DNA from: Akkermansia muciniphila
GTDB taxonomy: Bacteria; Verrucomicrobiota; Verrucomicrobiia; Opitutales; UBA953
DNA length: 64,000 nucleotides
NCBI GenBank assembly: GCA_943331445.1
Contig: CALQLO010000011.1
Span: 1-64,000, forward strand
Direction: 5' to 3'
Positions 43,014 through 51,363 of the stretch are shown here, piece after piece. Position numbers and translations under genes: made by a program. Below the pieces are notes generated by a model. It was given only the letters and a program-made list of their open reading frames with translations, searched no databases and was not told where the DNA came from. The stretch's first letter is position 1, and each line of letters opens with the position of its first letter.

Positions 43014-44945
43014 TTGCTCTCCGAACTTCTCCATCACCTGGGCCCAAGTTGGCTCGCACGGAGAATACTGTGGTCTGCCGAGCGAAGGCTCGGACTTTTG
43101 GCCTACCGTATGCCCATGCAGGCGTGGACAGATTTCGGCTTAGCCGCGACGGCTGCGGGCGAGTGGCGCAACCGAGCACCCAAAATTCCATTGGCTCGCC
43201 TCAACCGGGCGGACCTTGCAGCGCACCTTGACGATTGGTCGCTGCAATGCGGCCATTCCCCGAGCGCTGAATCCGCGGCCTTGAGCCGCGGCTTTTGCCG
43301 TACTTTCTCGCATGAGTTGGTCGAAGTCGGGTGCCCGCCGCGCTGGACGCAGAACGTCATTTCGGGAGACTCGGCTGATCCGCACTGTCATTGGTCGCAT
43401 TCCCGAGATGACGGGGTGGATGATATCAAGGGAGTCTGGGAGCTCTCGCGCTTCTCCTGGGTCTTTCCGCTCGTGCGGGCGTGGGTCTTGGATGGCGACG
43501 ATCGCCATGTCGAACGCTTCTGGACTACGGTGGAAGACTGGAAGAAGCACAACCCGCCCAATCGCGGCCCTAATTGGATGTGCGGCCAAGAGGCATCGTT
43601 ACGGCTGATTGCCCTTACTTTCGGCCTCCAAGCGTTTCGCTATCATCCAGCCACGACGGACGCGCGGATTCTTCTCGTGGCACGTATCGCCCATGCCACC
43701 GCGGAGCGGATTCAGGGGCACATGCCGTACGCCTTATCACAGAAAAATAACCATGGTATCTCCGAGGCGATTGGCCTGATGACCGCGGGGGTTTTCTGGC
43801 CCACCTTGCCGGAGGCTTCCACGTGGCGGCGGCAGGGCCTGCAGGCCTTGCAGGCGCAGGTGGCCGAGCTCGTTGCAGACGATGGCGGCTTTAGCCAGCA
43901 TTCCACCAACTATCACCGACTCTTTTTGCAGCTGCTTGTGTGGGCAGAAATAGTCTGCCGGGCTGCTGGCAGCACACTGCCGCCCGCCATTCGCCAGAAG
44001 GCGGTCGCCGCCACGGATTTCCTGGCCGACTTACTCGAAGACGATGGCACGGTGCCGCGTTATGGCGCCGATGATGGGGCAAATCTTTTCCCGTTAAGCG
44101 GGATGGGCTATCAGGACTTCCGTCCCGCCGTCGGTGCGGCCTTGGTCTTATTCAAAGGAGAGCGTTTACCCGCCGGACCATGGGATGAGACAGCTTTGTT
44201 GCTGCTTGGCCCTTTGGCCGCAAGCAGCGCCCCGAGCGTGCGAACCGTCCCGAATCATTCCAACTCGGGAGTCAGCGTCCTTCGGCACCACCGCGGCGCG
44301 GCTTTTTTTCGAGCTCCGGCCGAGTTTAAGCACCGCCCCGCTCAAGCGGATCAACTGCACGTGTCTTTCCGTTGGGACGGCGAGTGGATTGCGGAAGACC
44401 CCGGCACCTATTCGTATAACTCTCCGGACGGCCTAGGAGCCCTGGCTTCCGCCGTTCATCATAATGTGGTGACCGTGAATAAATTGGAGCCGATGCGGCG
44501 AGCGGGGCGTTTCCTTTGGTTGCCGTGGACGACCTGCGTTCCCCTACCAGAGGCGAGTGGACTCCGCGCTTCCCATTGCGGATACGCGGGCTACCGAACA
44601 GATCGTCGCGTGCTGGTTCGCCCCGGCGGCTTCGTCGTTATCGATCGCGTGAGTGGCCTGCTCGCTCAGTCCGGTCGATTCCACCTTCGCTGGCACGGTC
44701 GCGGGCGGACTGGTCTAGAGCAGCTGGCGATCGTTTGCTCCGAGACCTCGGAGCAGAAGTATTTCACTGGCGATAGCTCAGCTGGCCGGGCCTGGCACTC
44801 CACGCACTACGGAGCCAAGGCACCTGCGTGGTGTCGCGAAATCTCGGCCGCGGGCGCGAACGTCATTTTCGTGACCTCTCTGGGTTGCGCCGTTCGTCTC
44901 GAAAACGAGAGCGTTTTTATTGATGGCGAGGAAGTCGCCCTTTAG
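43014..44945 (+). CDS. Heparinase II/III-family protein
   Basis: A 643-residue protein with an (alpha/alpha) toroid of about 380 residues and a beta-sandwich C-terminal domain, as in uronic-acid polysaccharide lyases. Typical segments are GPNWMCGQEASLRLIAL, LSQKNNHGISEAIGL (Asn-His), DGGFSQHSTNYHRLFLQLL (Tyr-His) and RYGADDGANLFPL; FHLRWHGRGR is in the sandwich. There is no signal peptide: the N-terminus is amphipathic and basic, so it may stay in the cytoplasm. Members of this type are common in O-antigen clusters beside WecC and the bi-domain oxidoreductase, where their role is unclear. Starts with TTG. Confidence 0.87.
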   Translation: MLSELLHHLGPSWLARRILWSAERRLGLLAYRMPMQAWTDFGLAATAAGEWRNRAPKIPLARLNRADLAAHLDDWSLQCGHSPSAESAALSRGFCRTFSHELVEVGCPPRWTQNVISGDSADPHCHWSHSRDDGVDDIKGVWELSRFSWVFPLVRAWVLDGDDRHVERFWTTVEDWKKHNPPNRGPNWMCGQEASLRLIALTFGLQAFRYHPATTDARILLVARIAHATAERIQGHMPYALSQKNNHGISEAIGLMTAGVFWPTLPEASTWRRQGLQALQAQVAELVADDGGFSQHSTNYHRLFLQLLVWAEIVCRAAGSTLPPAIRQKAVAATDFLADLLEDDGTVPRYGADDGANLFPLSGMGYQDFRPAVGAALVLFKGERLPAGPWDETALLLLGPLAASSAPSVRTVPNHSNSGVSVLRHHRGAAFFRAPAEFKHRPAQADQLHVSFRWDGEWIAEDPGTYSYNSPDGLGALASAVHHNVVTVNKLEPMRRAGRFLWLPWTTCVPLPEASGLRASHCGYAGYRTDRRVLVRPGGFVVIDRVSGLLAQSGRFHLRWHGRGRTGLEQLAIVCSETSEQKYFTGDSSAGRAWHSTHYGAKAPAWCREISAAGANVIFVTSLGCAVRLENESVFIDGEEVAL

Positions 44946-44961
44946 CCCACCTGTTTTTTGC

Positions 44962-46116
44962 ATGTCCACTGTCGCCCTCATTGTCGGTACGCGCCCCGAG
45001 TGTATCAAACTCGCGCCGCTGCATGCCGCCCTGCTTCGCTCGCCCCGGCTTCGACCTTTGCTGGTTTCCACGGGTCAGCACCGCGAGATGCTGGCTCAGT
45101 CGTTCGCTTCGTTCGGCTTGAAGCCCGATGGTGATCTCCAGCTCATGCAACCCGGCCAGTCTCTGCCGGAACTGACCGCCCGCGTCATCACATCAGTGGG
45201 GGCGTGGCTTGCTGAAGTTCGCCCCGCCGCGGTCATTGTGCAGGGCGACACCACCACCGTACTAGGCGCGGCGCTCGCCGCATTCTACGCCGGCATCCCG
45301 GTTGGCCACGTTGAGGCTGGTCTTCGCACTGGCAATCTCCGGTCGCCCTTCCCGGAGGAAATGAATCGCCGCCTGACTTCGCCGCTCGCCCGATGGAATT
45401 TCTGCCCGACAGAACAATCGCGCGCTAATCTCTTACGTGAAGGGATGGCTCCCTCGTCCTGCTATGTCACGGGCAACACCGTCATCGATGCCTTGCTGAC
45501 GACCAAGGCCCGTTTGGCCGCAGCTCAACCGGATATTGTCAGCCTGTCCGCCCGCCTGGGTATCACGGCCGCCTTTGCCGCCGCGTATCTCACCCGCCCG
45601 ACGGCACGCTGGATTCTGGTCACGGGCCATCGTCGTGAGTCATTTGGCCCTGGGTTTGAAGGCATCTGCCAAGGCCTGCGCCAGATTGTGGATGAGCACC
45701 CAGAGGTGGGCATTGTCTACCCCGTGCATCTCAACCCGCTGGTGCAAGAGCCAGTGAGGCGCTTGCTTGGTGGCCATCCGCGCATCGCGCTGGCCTCTCC
45801 CGCCGCCTACGAAGATTTCGTCTGGCTGATGGATCGAGCCAGCTTCGTGCTCACCGATTCGGGCGGCATTCAAGAGGAAGCCCCCGCTTTAGGTAAGCCG
45901 GTCTTAGTCATGCGCGAAAATACCGAGCGACCGGAGGGTGTCGCCGCCGGGACCTGCGAGCTGGTGGGGACCGATCCGCGGAGAATCGCCACCGCCGCCG
46001 CCCGCCTGTTGGTTGATCAGGCGGAATACCTCCGACGCTCTCAACTGCGTAACCCCTACGGGGACGGTACGGCGTCGCAGCAGATTCGCGAGGTGCTGGA
46101 GCGCGAGCTTCGCTGA
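44962..46116 (+). CDS. wecB: UDP-N-acetylglucosamine 2-epimerase (non-hydrolysing)
   Basis: A 384-residue GT-B-fold epimerase converting UDP-GlcNAc to UDP-ManNAc. ALIVGTRPECIKLAPL at the start, VQGDTTTVLGAALAAFYAGIPVGHVEAGLRTG, PFPEEMNRRLT, VTGHRRESFG and TDSGGIQEEAPALGKPVLVMRENTERPEG are the complete set of family motifs (catalytic D, E and H included). It supplies WecC, encoded two genes upstream, and together they give UDP-ManNAcA. The ATG at 44962 gives the standard N-terminus; the GT4 gene follows 6 bases after the stop. Confidence 0.95.
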   Translation: MSTVALIVGTRPECIKLAPLHAALLRSPRLRPLLVSTGQHREMLAQSFASFGLKPDGDLQLMQPGQSLPELTARVITSVGAWLAEVRPAAVIVQGDTTTVLGAALAAFYAGIPVGHVEAGLRTGNLRSPFPEEMNRRLTSPLARWNFCPTEQSRANLLREGMAPSSCYVTGNTVIDALLTTKARLAAAQPDIVSLSARLGITAAFAAAYLTRPTARWILVTGHRRESFGPGFEGICQGLRQIVDEHPEVGIVYPVHLNPLVQEPVRRLLGGHPRIALASPAAYEDFVWLMDRASFVLTDSGGIQEEAPALGKPVLVMRENTERPEGVAAGTCELVGTDPRRIATAAARLLVDQAEYLRRSQLRNPYGDGTASQQIREVLERELR

Positions 46117-46122
46117 TTGCTC

Positions 46123-47340
46123 ATGCGCGTCCTCTATTTCCATCAACACTTCGCGACTCCGCAGGGCTCGACGGGCACACGTTCCTATGAATTTGCCCGG
46201 GCGCTGGTCGCCCGCGGTCACCAGGTGACCGTGGTTTGCGGGGCGCATGCCCAGAGCGGACTAAATCTTCCGTCCGTGGAAGCACGTGGATGGCGTCGCG
46301 GCCAAGTCGACGGCATCGATGTTATTTCACTGCCCGTAGCCTACGCCAATCACGATTCGTTAGTGCGGCGGGGCCTCGCATTCATCCGCTTTGCGTTCCA
46401 CTCCGTCGCCATTGCTCTGGAGCTCGACTACGATCTCGTCTTCGCGACCTCGACCCCAATCACTGCGGTGATTCCGGGTCTCGCTGCCAAGTATGGGCGC
46501 GGCAAACCTTTCGTCTTTGAGGTACGCGACCTCTGGCCGGAACTCCCTCGCGCTCTCGGGCTTCGTAATCCCTTCATCTTGGGGGGCATGTCTTTTCTGG
46601 AGCTAGCGGGCTATGCGTCCGCGGATGCCTGCGTGGGGTTGTCTCCGGGGATTGTCGCTGGCATCCGTGCACGTGCGCCGGACCATAAGCCGGTGACGAT
46701 GATTCCTAATGGCTGCGACCTGGATCTTTTTCATCCAGCCAACCGGGCGAGACTGGATCTCCCAGGCCTCGCTCCGGGTGATTTCGTCGCTGGGTTTACG
46801 GGTGCCCACGGCCCGGCCAACGGCTTAGACGCGCTCCTGGCCGTCGCCGCCGAACTTCGGCGCCGCGACGACCGTCGGGTGAAGCTCGTCTTCATCGGTG
46901 AAGGGAAGGAAAAGGAAAGACTCGCCGCCGCCGCCCGTGAGCAAGGGCTCACGCAATGCCTCTTCTTCCCCTCCGTGCCTAAAGAGCAATTAGGGCGCCT
47001 CACCGCTTCGCTCGATTGCGGCTTGATGGTGCTACGCAACCTCCCCGCTTTTTATCAAGGTACCTCCCCGAATAAGTTCTTTGATTACGTCGCAGCAGGT
47101 ATTCCGGTCGTTAATAATTACCCAGGCTGGCTAGCCGAACTCATTACTACCGCTGAAGCCGGCCTTGTGGTTCCGCCGGATAACCCCGCCGCCTTCGCCG
47201 ACGCCCTGCAGCGTCTCGCCGCCGACCCCGAGCTTCGCCAGCGATTGGGCGCCAATGCCCGACGTCTCGCCGAAGCCCATTTTGCCCGCGGCCCACTGGC
47301 CGCAAAATTCGTCGGCGTCCTTGAGGCCGCCACCCTTTGA
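46123..47340 (+). CDS. Glycosyltransferase family 4, WbuB-like
   Basis: A 405-residue retaining GT-B glycosyltransferase. N-terminal acceptor domain: LYFHQHFATPQGSTGTRSYEFARAL, VFATSTPITAVIPGLAAKYGRGKPFVFEVRDLWPELP, as in the WbuB group. C-terminal donor domain: VTMIPNGCDLDLFHP, GAHGPANGLDALLAVAAEL and SPNKFFDYVAAGIPVV with the donor-site glutamate shifted to Asp/Asn surroundings. WbuB-type enzymes transfer deoxy-amino sugars such as L-FucNAc in O-antigen synthesis; the sugar here is unknown. ATG at 46123 chosen over TTG two codons upstream. Confidence 0.9.
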   Translation: MRVLYFHQHFATPQGSTGTRSYEFARALVARGHQVTVVCGAHAQSGLNLPSVEARGWRRGQVDGIDVISLPVAYANHDSLVRRGLAFIRFAFHSVAIALELDYDLVFATSTPITAVIPGLAAKYGRGKPFVFEVRDLWPELPRALGLRNPFILGGMSFLELAGYASADACVGLSPGIVAGIRARAPDHKPVTMIPNGCDLDLFHPANRARLDLPGLAPGDFVAGFTGAHGPANGLDALLAVAAELRRRDDRRVKLVFIGEGKEKERLAAAAREQGLTQCLFFPSVPKEQLGRLTASLDCGLMVLRNLPAFYQGTSPNKFFDYVAAGIPVVNNYPGWLAELITTAEAGLVVPPDNPAAFADALQRLAADPELRQRLGANARRLAEAHFARGPLAAKFVGVLEAATL

Positions 47341-47353
47341 ATCTTTTCACGTC

Positions 47354-48322
47354 ATGAATCTGCTCATCACCTCGGCCGGACGTCGCAATCAGCTCCTTGA
47401 TTGCTTCCGTCGATCCGCCACCCAGCTCGGCATTCCGCTCCGGATTCTGACGACCGATATCCGTCCCGGGCTCAGTTCGGCGAGCCTCGCCGCTGACGCC
47501 TCCTTCGCCGTCCCGCCTTCAACCTCGCCGGGTTATATCCCGGCGCTCTTGGAGATCTGCGCACGCGAGAAGGTGTCCCTCCTGATTCCCACGATTGACC
47601 ATGACTTGGCGCCGCTCAGTGAATCCAAGGACAAGTTCGCGGCGATTGGTACCACGGTAATCATCTCCTCGTATGTGGCCGTGCACGTCGCGCGCGACAA
47701 GTTTGCCACCATTCGGGCGCTCGGCGATGTCGGGATTCCGGTGCCGAAAAGTTTGGTGCTGAAGGATTATCTGGCCGAGCCCTCGAAGCTATCGGGTGAT
47801 CTTATCGCCAAGCCGCGTGCGGGAAGCTCCTCCGTAGGGATTATTTTCCCCCGAGCGCCGGGCGACTTAGCGGGCTTGCCTCCCGATGATTACGTGGTGC
47901 AGGAAAAATGGGAGGGTCAGGAATTTACCGTCAACGTCTTTATCGACCGGGCGGGGAAACTTATTAGCGCCATTCCGCACTTACGCATGCAGGTGCGCAG
48001 CGGCGAGGTCTCTCAGGGCTTGACGGTCCGCAATACCGCCCTGAGTTGGGTGGCGGAGCGACTTACCTTGGCTTTGCCCGGCTTGCGCGGCCCCGCTTGC
48101 TTCCAGGCCATCGTGCGCCCGGACGGCAGCCTTTGCGTCTTCGAGGTCAATGCGCGCTTCGGCGGCGGCTATCCGTTAGCCGATGAGGCCGGCGCGCGTT
48201 TCGTCACCTGGCTGCTGGAGGAACAGGCCGGCCTGCCATCCTCCGCTACTTCGGCTTGGGAAGAAGGTGTGCTCATGCTGCGTCATGATGCCGCAAGCTT
48301 TGTCCGCACCCTGCACAGTTAA
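47354..48322 (+). CDS. ATP-grasp carboxylate-amine ligase-like protein
   Basis: A 322-residue ATP-grasp enzyme, CarB-like. N-terminal Rossmann part (LLITSAGRRNQLLDCFRRSA, LLIPTIDHDLAPLSESKDKFA), central ATP-grasp subdomain (ARDKFATIRALGDVGIPVPKSL, DLIAKPRAGSSSVGI, VVQEKWEGQEFTVNVFID) and metal-binding C-terminal part (FEVNARFGGGYPLA, with Glu and Asn ligands). Such enzymes join a carboxylate to an amine via an acyl phosphate. Directly followed 4 bases later by a HAD phosphatase. In a glycan locus it may attach an amino acid or other acid to an amino sugar, but no substrate can be read. Confidence 0.85.
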   Translation: MNLLITSAGRRNQLLDCFRRSATQLGIPLRILTTDIRPGLSSASLAADASFAVPPSTSPGYIPALLEICAREKVSLLIPTIDHDLAPLSESKDKFAAIGTTVIISSYVAVHVARDKFATIRALGDVGIPVPKSLVLKDYLAEPSKLSGDLIAKPRAGSSSVGIIFPRAPGDLAGLPPDDYVVQEKWEGQEFTVNVFIDRAGKLISAIPHLRMQVRSGEVSQGLTVRNTALSWVAERLTLALPGLRGPACFQAIVRPDGSLCVFEVNARFGGGYPLADEAGARFVTWLLEEQAGLPSSATSAWEEGVLMLRHDAASFVRTLHS

Positions 48323-48326
48323 GCTG

Positions 48327-48986
48327 ATGATTGTGGTTTTTGACCTAGACGACACGCTCTATCCAGAGTCGGCCTATGCTCTGTCGGCGCTTGCCGCGGC
48401 GGGCCGCTTCGCTCAAGCGGAGTTTGGCTGGGATGCGTTTGCGGCTAAGTTGACCGAGCTTTTCGCCAGGGGCGGGCGGCGTGAACTCTTTCAAGTGGCG
48501 GCACGGGATTTAGGTCTCAACCCGCCTACGGAACAACAGTTAGCAGCCCTTCTGTCCGCTTATCGTGAACATCGCCCCACCAGCCTTCCCTGGTATCCAG
48601 ATGCCCTCGAAGTGGTCCGCACCTTGCACGCACAGCGACCACTCGCCCTCATCAGCGACGGGTATCTACCCGCGCAGCAATATAAGGCCGAGGCGCTCGG
48701 TTTAGCTCAATGGATACCGAACCCAATCTTTACTGAAGCGTTGGGCCGAGAGCACTGGAAGCCGTCGCCGCGTGCCTTTGAGCTCCTGATGTCGCGCCAC
48801 CCAGGCCAAGACTTTGTGTATGTCGCAGATAATCCCGGGAAGGATTTCATCGCCCCCCGCTCGCTCGGCTGGAAAACGATTCGTGTCCGCCGCCTCGAGG
48901 GAATTTACGCGCAAGCAACCGATGCGCCCCGCGGCTCGCCAGATCAGGTGATCAGCAGCCTGCAGGGACTACCCGCCATTCTTTGA
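48327..48986 (+). CDS. HAD-family hydrolase
   Basis: A 219-residue phosphatase of the haloacid dehalogenase superfamily. Motif I is VVFDLDDTLYPE (D5 nucleophile, D7 acid-base), motif II is ALISDGY, the lysine of motif III is in HWKPSPRAFELL and motif IV is FVYVADNPGKDF. The cap is helical. It starts 4 bases after the ATP-grasp gene and ends 5 before a carrier-protein gene, so the three probably act on one modification. Its substrate, perhaps a sugar phosphate or phosphorylated intermediate, is not known. Confidence 0.88.
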   Translation: MIVVFDLDDTLYPESAYALSALAAAGRFAQAEFGWDAFAAKLTELFARGGRRELFQVAARDLGLNPPTEQQLAALLSAYREHRPTSLPWYPDALEVVRTLHAQRPLALISDGYLPAQQYKAEALGLAQWIPNPIFTEALGREHWKPSPRAFELLMSRHPGQDFVYVADNPGKDFIAPRSLGWKTIRVRRLEGIYAQATDAPRGSPDQVISSLQGLPAIL

Positions 48987-48991
48987 CTCCC

Positions 48992-49303
48992 ATGCTCACC
49001 CGCCCTCAGGCCCTCGCCCTCGTCCTTCGCCGATTGGCCTTGCTCGGTCGTGAACTCGGGAAGCCGCAGTTGGAACAAGCGAACGAAGAGACGCGTCTCT
49101 TCGGCGAAGCCGCCGCCCTTGATAGCATCGGACTGGTTACGCTTATGGCCGACCTCGAGGAGGACGTGCGCGCCGCTTGCGGGGTTTCGGTCCACCTCGC
49201 GGACGAAAAAGCGATGAGCCGACTCACGTCACCCTTCCGTCGCGTCGGCCTGCTGGCCGATCACCTCATCGACGTCGTCGAAAAATCCACCCCGCCGGCT
49301 TAA
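48992..49303 (+). CDS. Acyl carrier protein-like
   Basis: A 103-residue carrier protein with four predicted helices. The phosphopantetheine site is S45 in AALDSIGLVTLMADLEE (canonical DSL becomes DSI), at the start of helix 2, and it is acidic around it. It is longer than the fatty-acid ACP (about 78 residues), with a basic first helix (LVLRRLALLGREL) and a short C-terminal tail. It precedes an SDR reductase and an ANL ligase, which suggests a dedicated carrier that holds an acyl or aminoacyl group for glycan decoration. ATG at 48992 chosen over a TTG 3 codons upstream. Confidence 0.82.
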   Translation: MLTRPQALALVLRRLALLGRELGKPQLEQANEETRLFGEAAALDSIGLVTLMADLEEDVRAACGVSVHLADEKAMSRLTSPFRRVGLLADHLIDVVEKSTPPA

Positions 49304-49327
49304 GGCTTCGCCCTGCCTCCCATTCAC

Positions 49328-50008
49328 ATGTCCACCGCCGTCATCACTGGAACTTCCCGAGGCTTGGGCCGCGCCTTGGCCGAACGTCTATTGGCGGAGG
49401 GCTGGAGCGTTCACGGATTTTCGCGTAGCTCGGGTGAAATCACCCATCCGCGGTTTACTGCCCATGCCGTCGATATCAGCGACGAAGGCGCGGTGCGGGC
49501 CGCCGTCGATCAAATCAGCGACCCCATTGATCTGTTGGTCAACAACGCGGGGGCTGCTTCATTGAACGCCTTGCTGCTGACACCCGGGTCGATCGCTGCG
49601 TCGCTGATGCGGGTCAATTACCTCGGGGCCTTCCATTGCCTTCAATCCATAGGCAAGGTAATGGTCCGTCAGCGCCGTGGGCTGGTGATTAATATCACCA
49701 CAGTGGCGGTGCCGCTATCGCTCGAAGGCGAGGCCGCCTATGTCGCCAGCAAGGCAGCGCTGGATGCGTTGACGAAGGTGGCGGCCGCGGAGCTCGCCCC
49801 CCAAGGGGTGCGCGTTATCGGCCTAGGCTTTGGCCCGCTATCCACCGATCTCACTCGAGCCGTGCCCGGGTTTAAGTTGGCCGAGCTCGACGCCCGTCTC
49901 GGACGTCCGCAGGGGACGAGCCTGGCTCAGGCCGTTGACTTCATCATTCAACATCTGCCCGCCGCCTCATCGGCGTCCGGCACCATCGCTTACCTCGCCC
50001 GCCTCTAA
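49328..50008 (+). CDS. Short-chain dehydrogenase/reductase
   Basis: A 226-residue classical SDR. The cofactor loop is ITGTSRGLGRAL (TGxxxGxG), NNAGAAS is the structural NNAG, and the active site has Y138 and K142 (AAYVASK). The usual serine is replaced by threonine (NITTV, T124-T125), which can still serve. Family members include 3-oxoacyl-ACP reductases. The place between a carrier protein and an acyl ligase, with a ketosynthase downstream, makes reduction of a carrier-bound 3-oxoacyl group the favoured role (inference). The next gene starts 2 bases after its stop. Confidence 0.88.
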   Translation: MSTAVITGTSRGLGRALAERLLAEGWSVHGFSRSSGEITHPRFTAHAVDISDEGAVRAAVDQISDPIDLLVNNAGAASLNALLLTPGSIAASLMRVNYLGAFHCLQSIGKVMVRQRRGLVINITTVAVPLSLEGEAAYVASKAALDALTKVAAAELAPQGVRVIGLGFGPLSTDLTRAVPGFKLAELDARLGRPQGTSLAQAVDFIIQHLPAASSASGTIAYLARL

Positions 50009-50010
50009 GC

Positions 50011-51363
50011 ATGCCACCTTGGCTCGACAGTCGACTGCTTGGTCACGCGGATAAGCCCGCGATCGCTGGCCCTTGGGGCGTGACGACTTATGCCGATTTG
50101 CGGGTCTTGATGAATAAGGCGACAGCCTCCTTGCGCCAACTCGCCCTCGATCGCCCCACGGCTTTCGCGATTGTTGGTGAGCATGGACCCGCTTCGGCGG
50201 CCTGGTTGCTAGCGCTCTGTGACGCTGGTCATTTCGTCGCGCCCTTGGCTGGCAGCTCCGCCGAGCATCCGCCAAAGTTAGCCCAGATTCACGCCCAGTG
50301 GATCGTGAGTACCCGCGGCCACGAATGGTCGTTATTACCGCGCGTCGACGAGCCCTCCAATCACCCACTCTTCGAACGCTTACGTGCGCAGCGCCATTCC
50401 GGACTCGTGTTATTCTCCAGTGGCACCAGCGGACGCCCCAAGGCCATGGTCCATGATTTCGTCGGCTTACTGGCAGCCTATGCATCGAGGCACGAAAACC
50501 GATTGCCGGTCTTGGCGCTACTCGGCTTCGATCACATCGGCGGGCTGCATACCTTATTCGGCTGTCTGGCCGCGGGCTCGCTGCTCGTCGTCCCGTCCGA
50601 TCGTTCACCGGCGGCCGTTGCCACCGCGATGGCGCAGTATCGGGTTGCGGTCCTGCCAGCCTCGCCGACGTTCCTCAATCTCTTGGTGGCTTCGGGCGAA
50701 TATCAGCGCCACGATTTATCTGCCCTCCGGCTGATTTCCTATGGCACCGAGCCCATGACGGAAAATTTACTCGCCCGGGCCCGCGAGGCCTTCCCGGGGG
50801 TTCGTTTTCTGCAAACTTTCGGTACGAGCGAGACGGGCATCGTGCGGACGGAGAGTCCGGATCCAGCCTCGACGTTTGTCCGCCTAGAGGATTCCGCGAT
50901 GGAATGGAAGGTTGTCGCCGATGAGCTGTGGTTGCGTAGCCCCACCCAGATTGTGGGATACCTTGGGGGCGACAGCGCGCGGTTTACGGATGACGGCTGG
51001 TTCCGGACGGGAGACAAGGTCGAGTCCGGCCCGAATGGAACGCTGCGCGTGGTCGGCCGATTCGGCGAGATGATCAATGTGGGCGGCGAGAAACTTATGC
51101 CTGCCGAAGTGGAAGCCATCGTGCTGGAGGTTTCCGGGGTGGTGGATTGCCGCGTGCGCGGTGAGCCGCACGCCCTGACCGGTCAAACGGTCGCGGTTGA
51201 TATCGTGGCGGCGGCCGGGATGGAGCTAGAGGCCCTGCGGGCGTCCATTCGGATTAAATGCCGGGAGCAGCTGGCCGCTTATAAAGTGCCGACGCGGGTT
51301 ACTTTCGTCACGTCGGTGAGCGGTGATCGGCTCAAGAAACTGCGAGACCTCCCGCGCCCATGA
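50011..51363 (+). CDS. AMP-dependent acyl synthetase/ligase (ANL family)
   Basis: A 450-residue adenylating enzyme. The P-loop-like motif is VLFSSGTSGRPKAMVHD (near residue 133), followed by YGTEPMTENLL, LQTFGTSETGIV (A5), DGWFRTGDKVE (A7) and VVGRFGEMINVGGEKLMPAEVE (A8 hinge). The C-terminal catalytic lysine lies in DRLKKLRD. It would activate a carboxylic acid as acyl-AMP and load it on CoA or one of the carrier proteins. Slightly shorter than typical acyl-CoA ligases because the N-terminal domain is compact. Overlaps the next gene by 4 bases (ATGA). Confidence 0.9.
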   Translation: MPPWLDSRLLGHADKPAIAGPWGVTTYADLRVLMNKATASLRQLALDRPTAFAIVGEHGPASAAWLLALCDAGHFVAPLAGSSAEHPPKLAQIHAQWIVSTRGHEWSLLPRVDEPSNHPLFERLRAQRHSGLVLFSSGTSGRPKAMVHDFVGLLAAYASRHENRLPVLALLGFDHIGGLHTLFGCLAAGSLLVVPSDRSPAAVATAMAQYRVAVLPASPTFLNLLVASGEYQRHDLSALRLISYGTEPMTENLLARAREAFPGVRFLQTFGTSETGIVRTESPDPASTFVRLEDSAMEWKVVADELWLRSPTQIVGYLGGDSARFTDDGWFRTGDKVESGPNGTLRVVGRFGEMINVGGEKLMPAEVEAIVLEVSGVVDCRVRGEPHALTGQTVAVDIVAAAGMELEALRASIRIKCREQLAAYKVPTRVTFVTSVSGDRLKKLRDLPRP

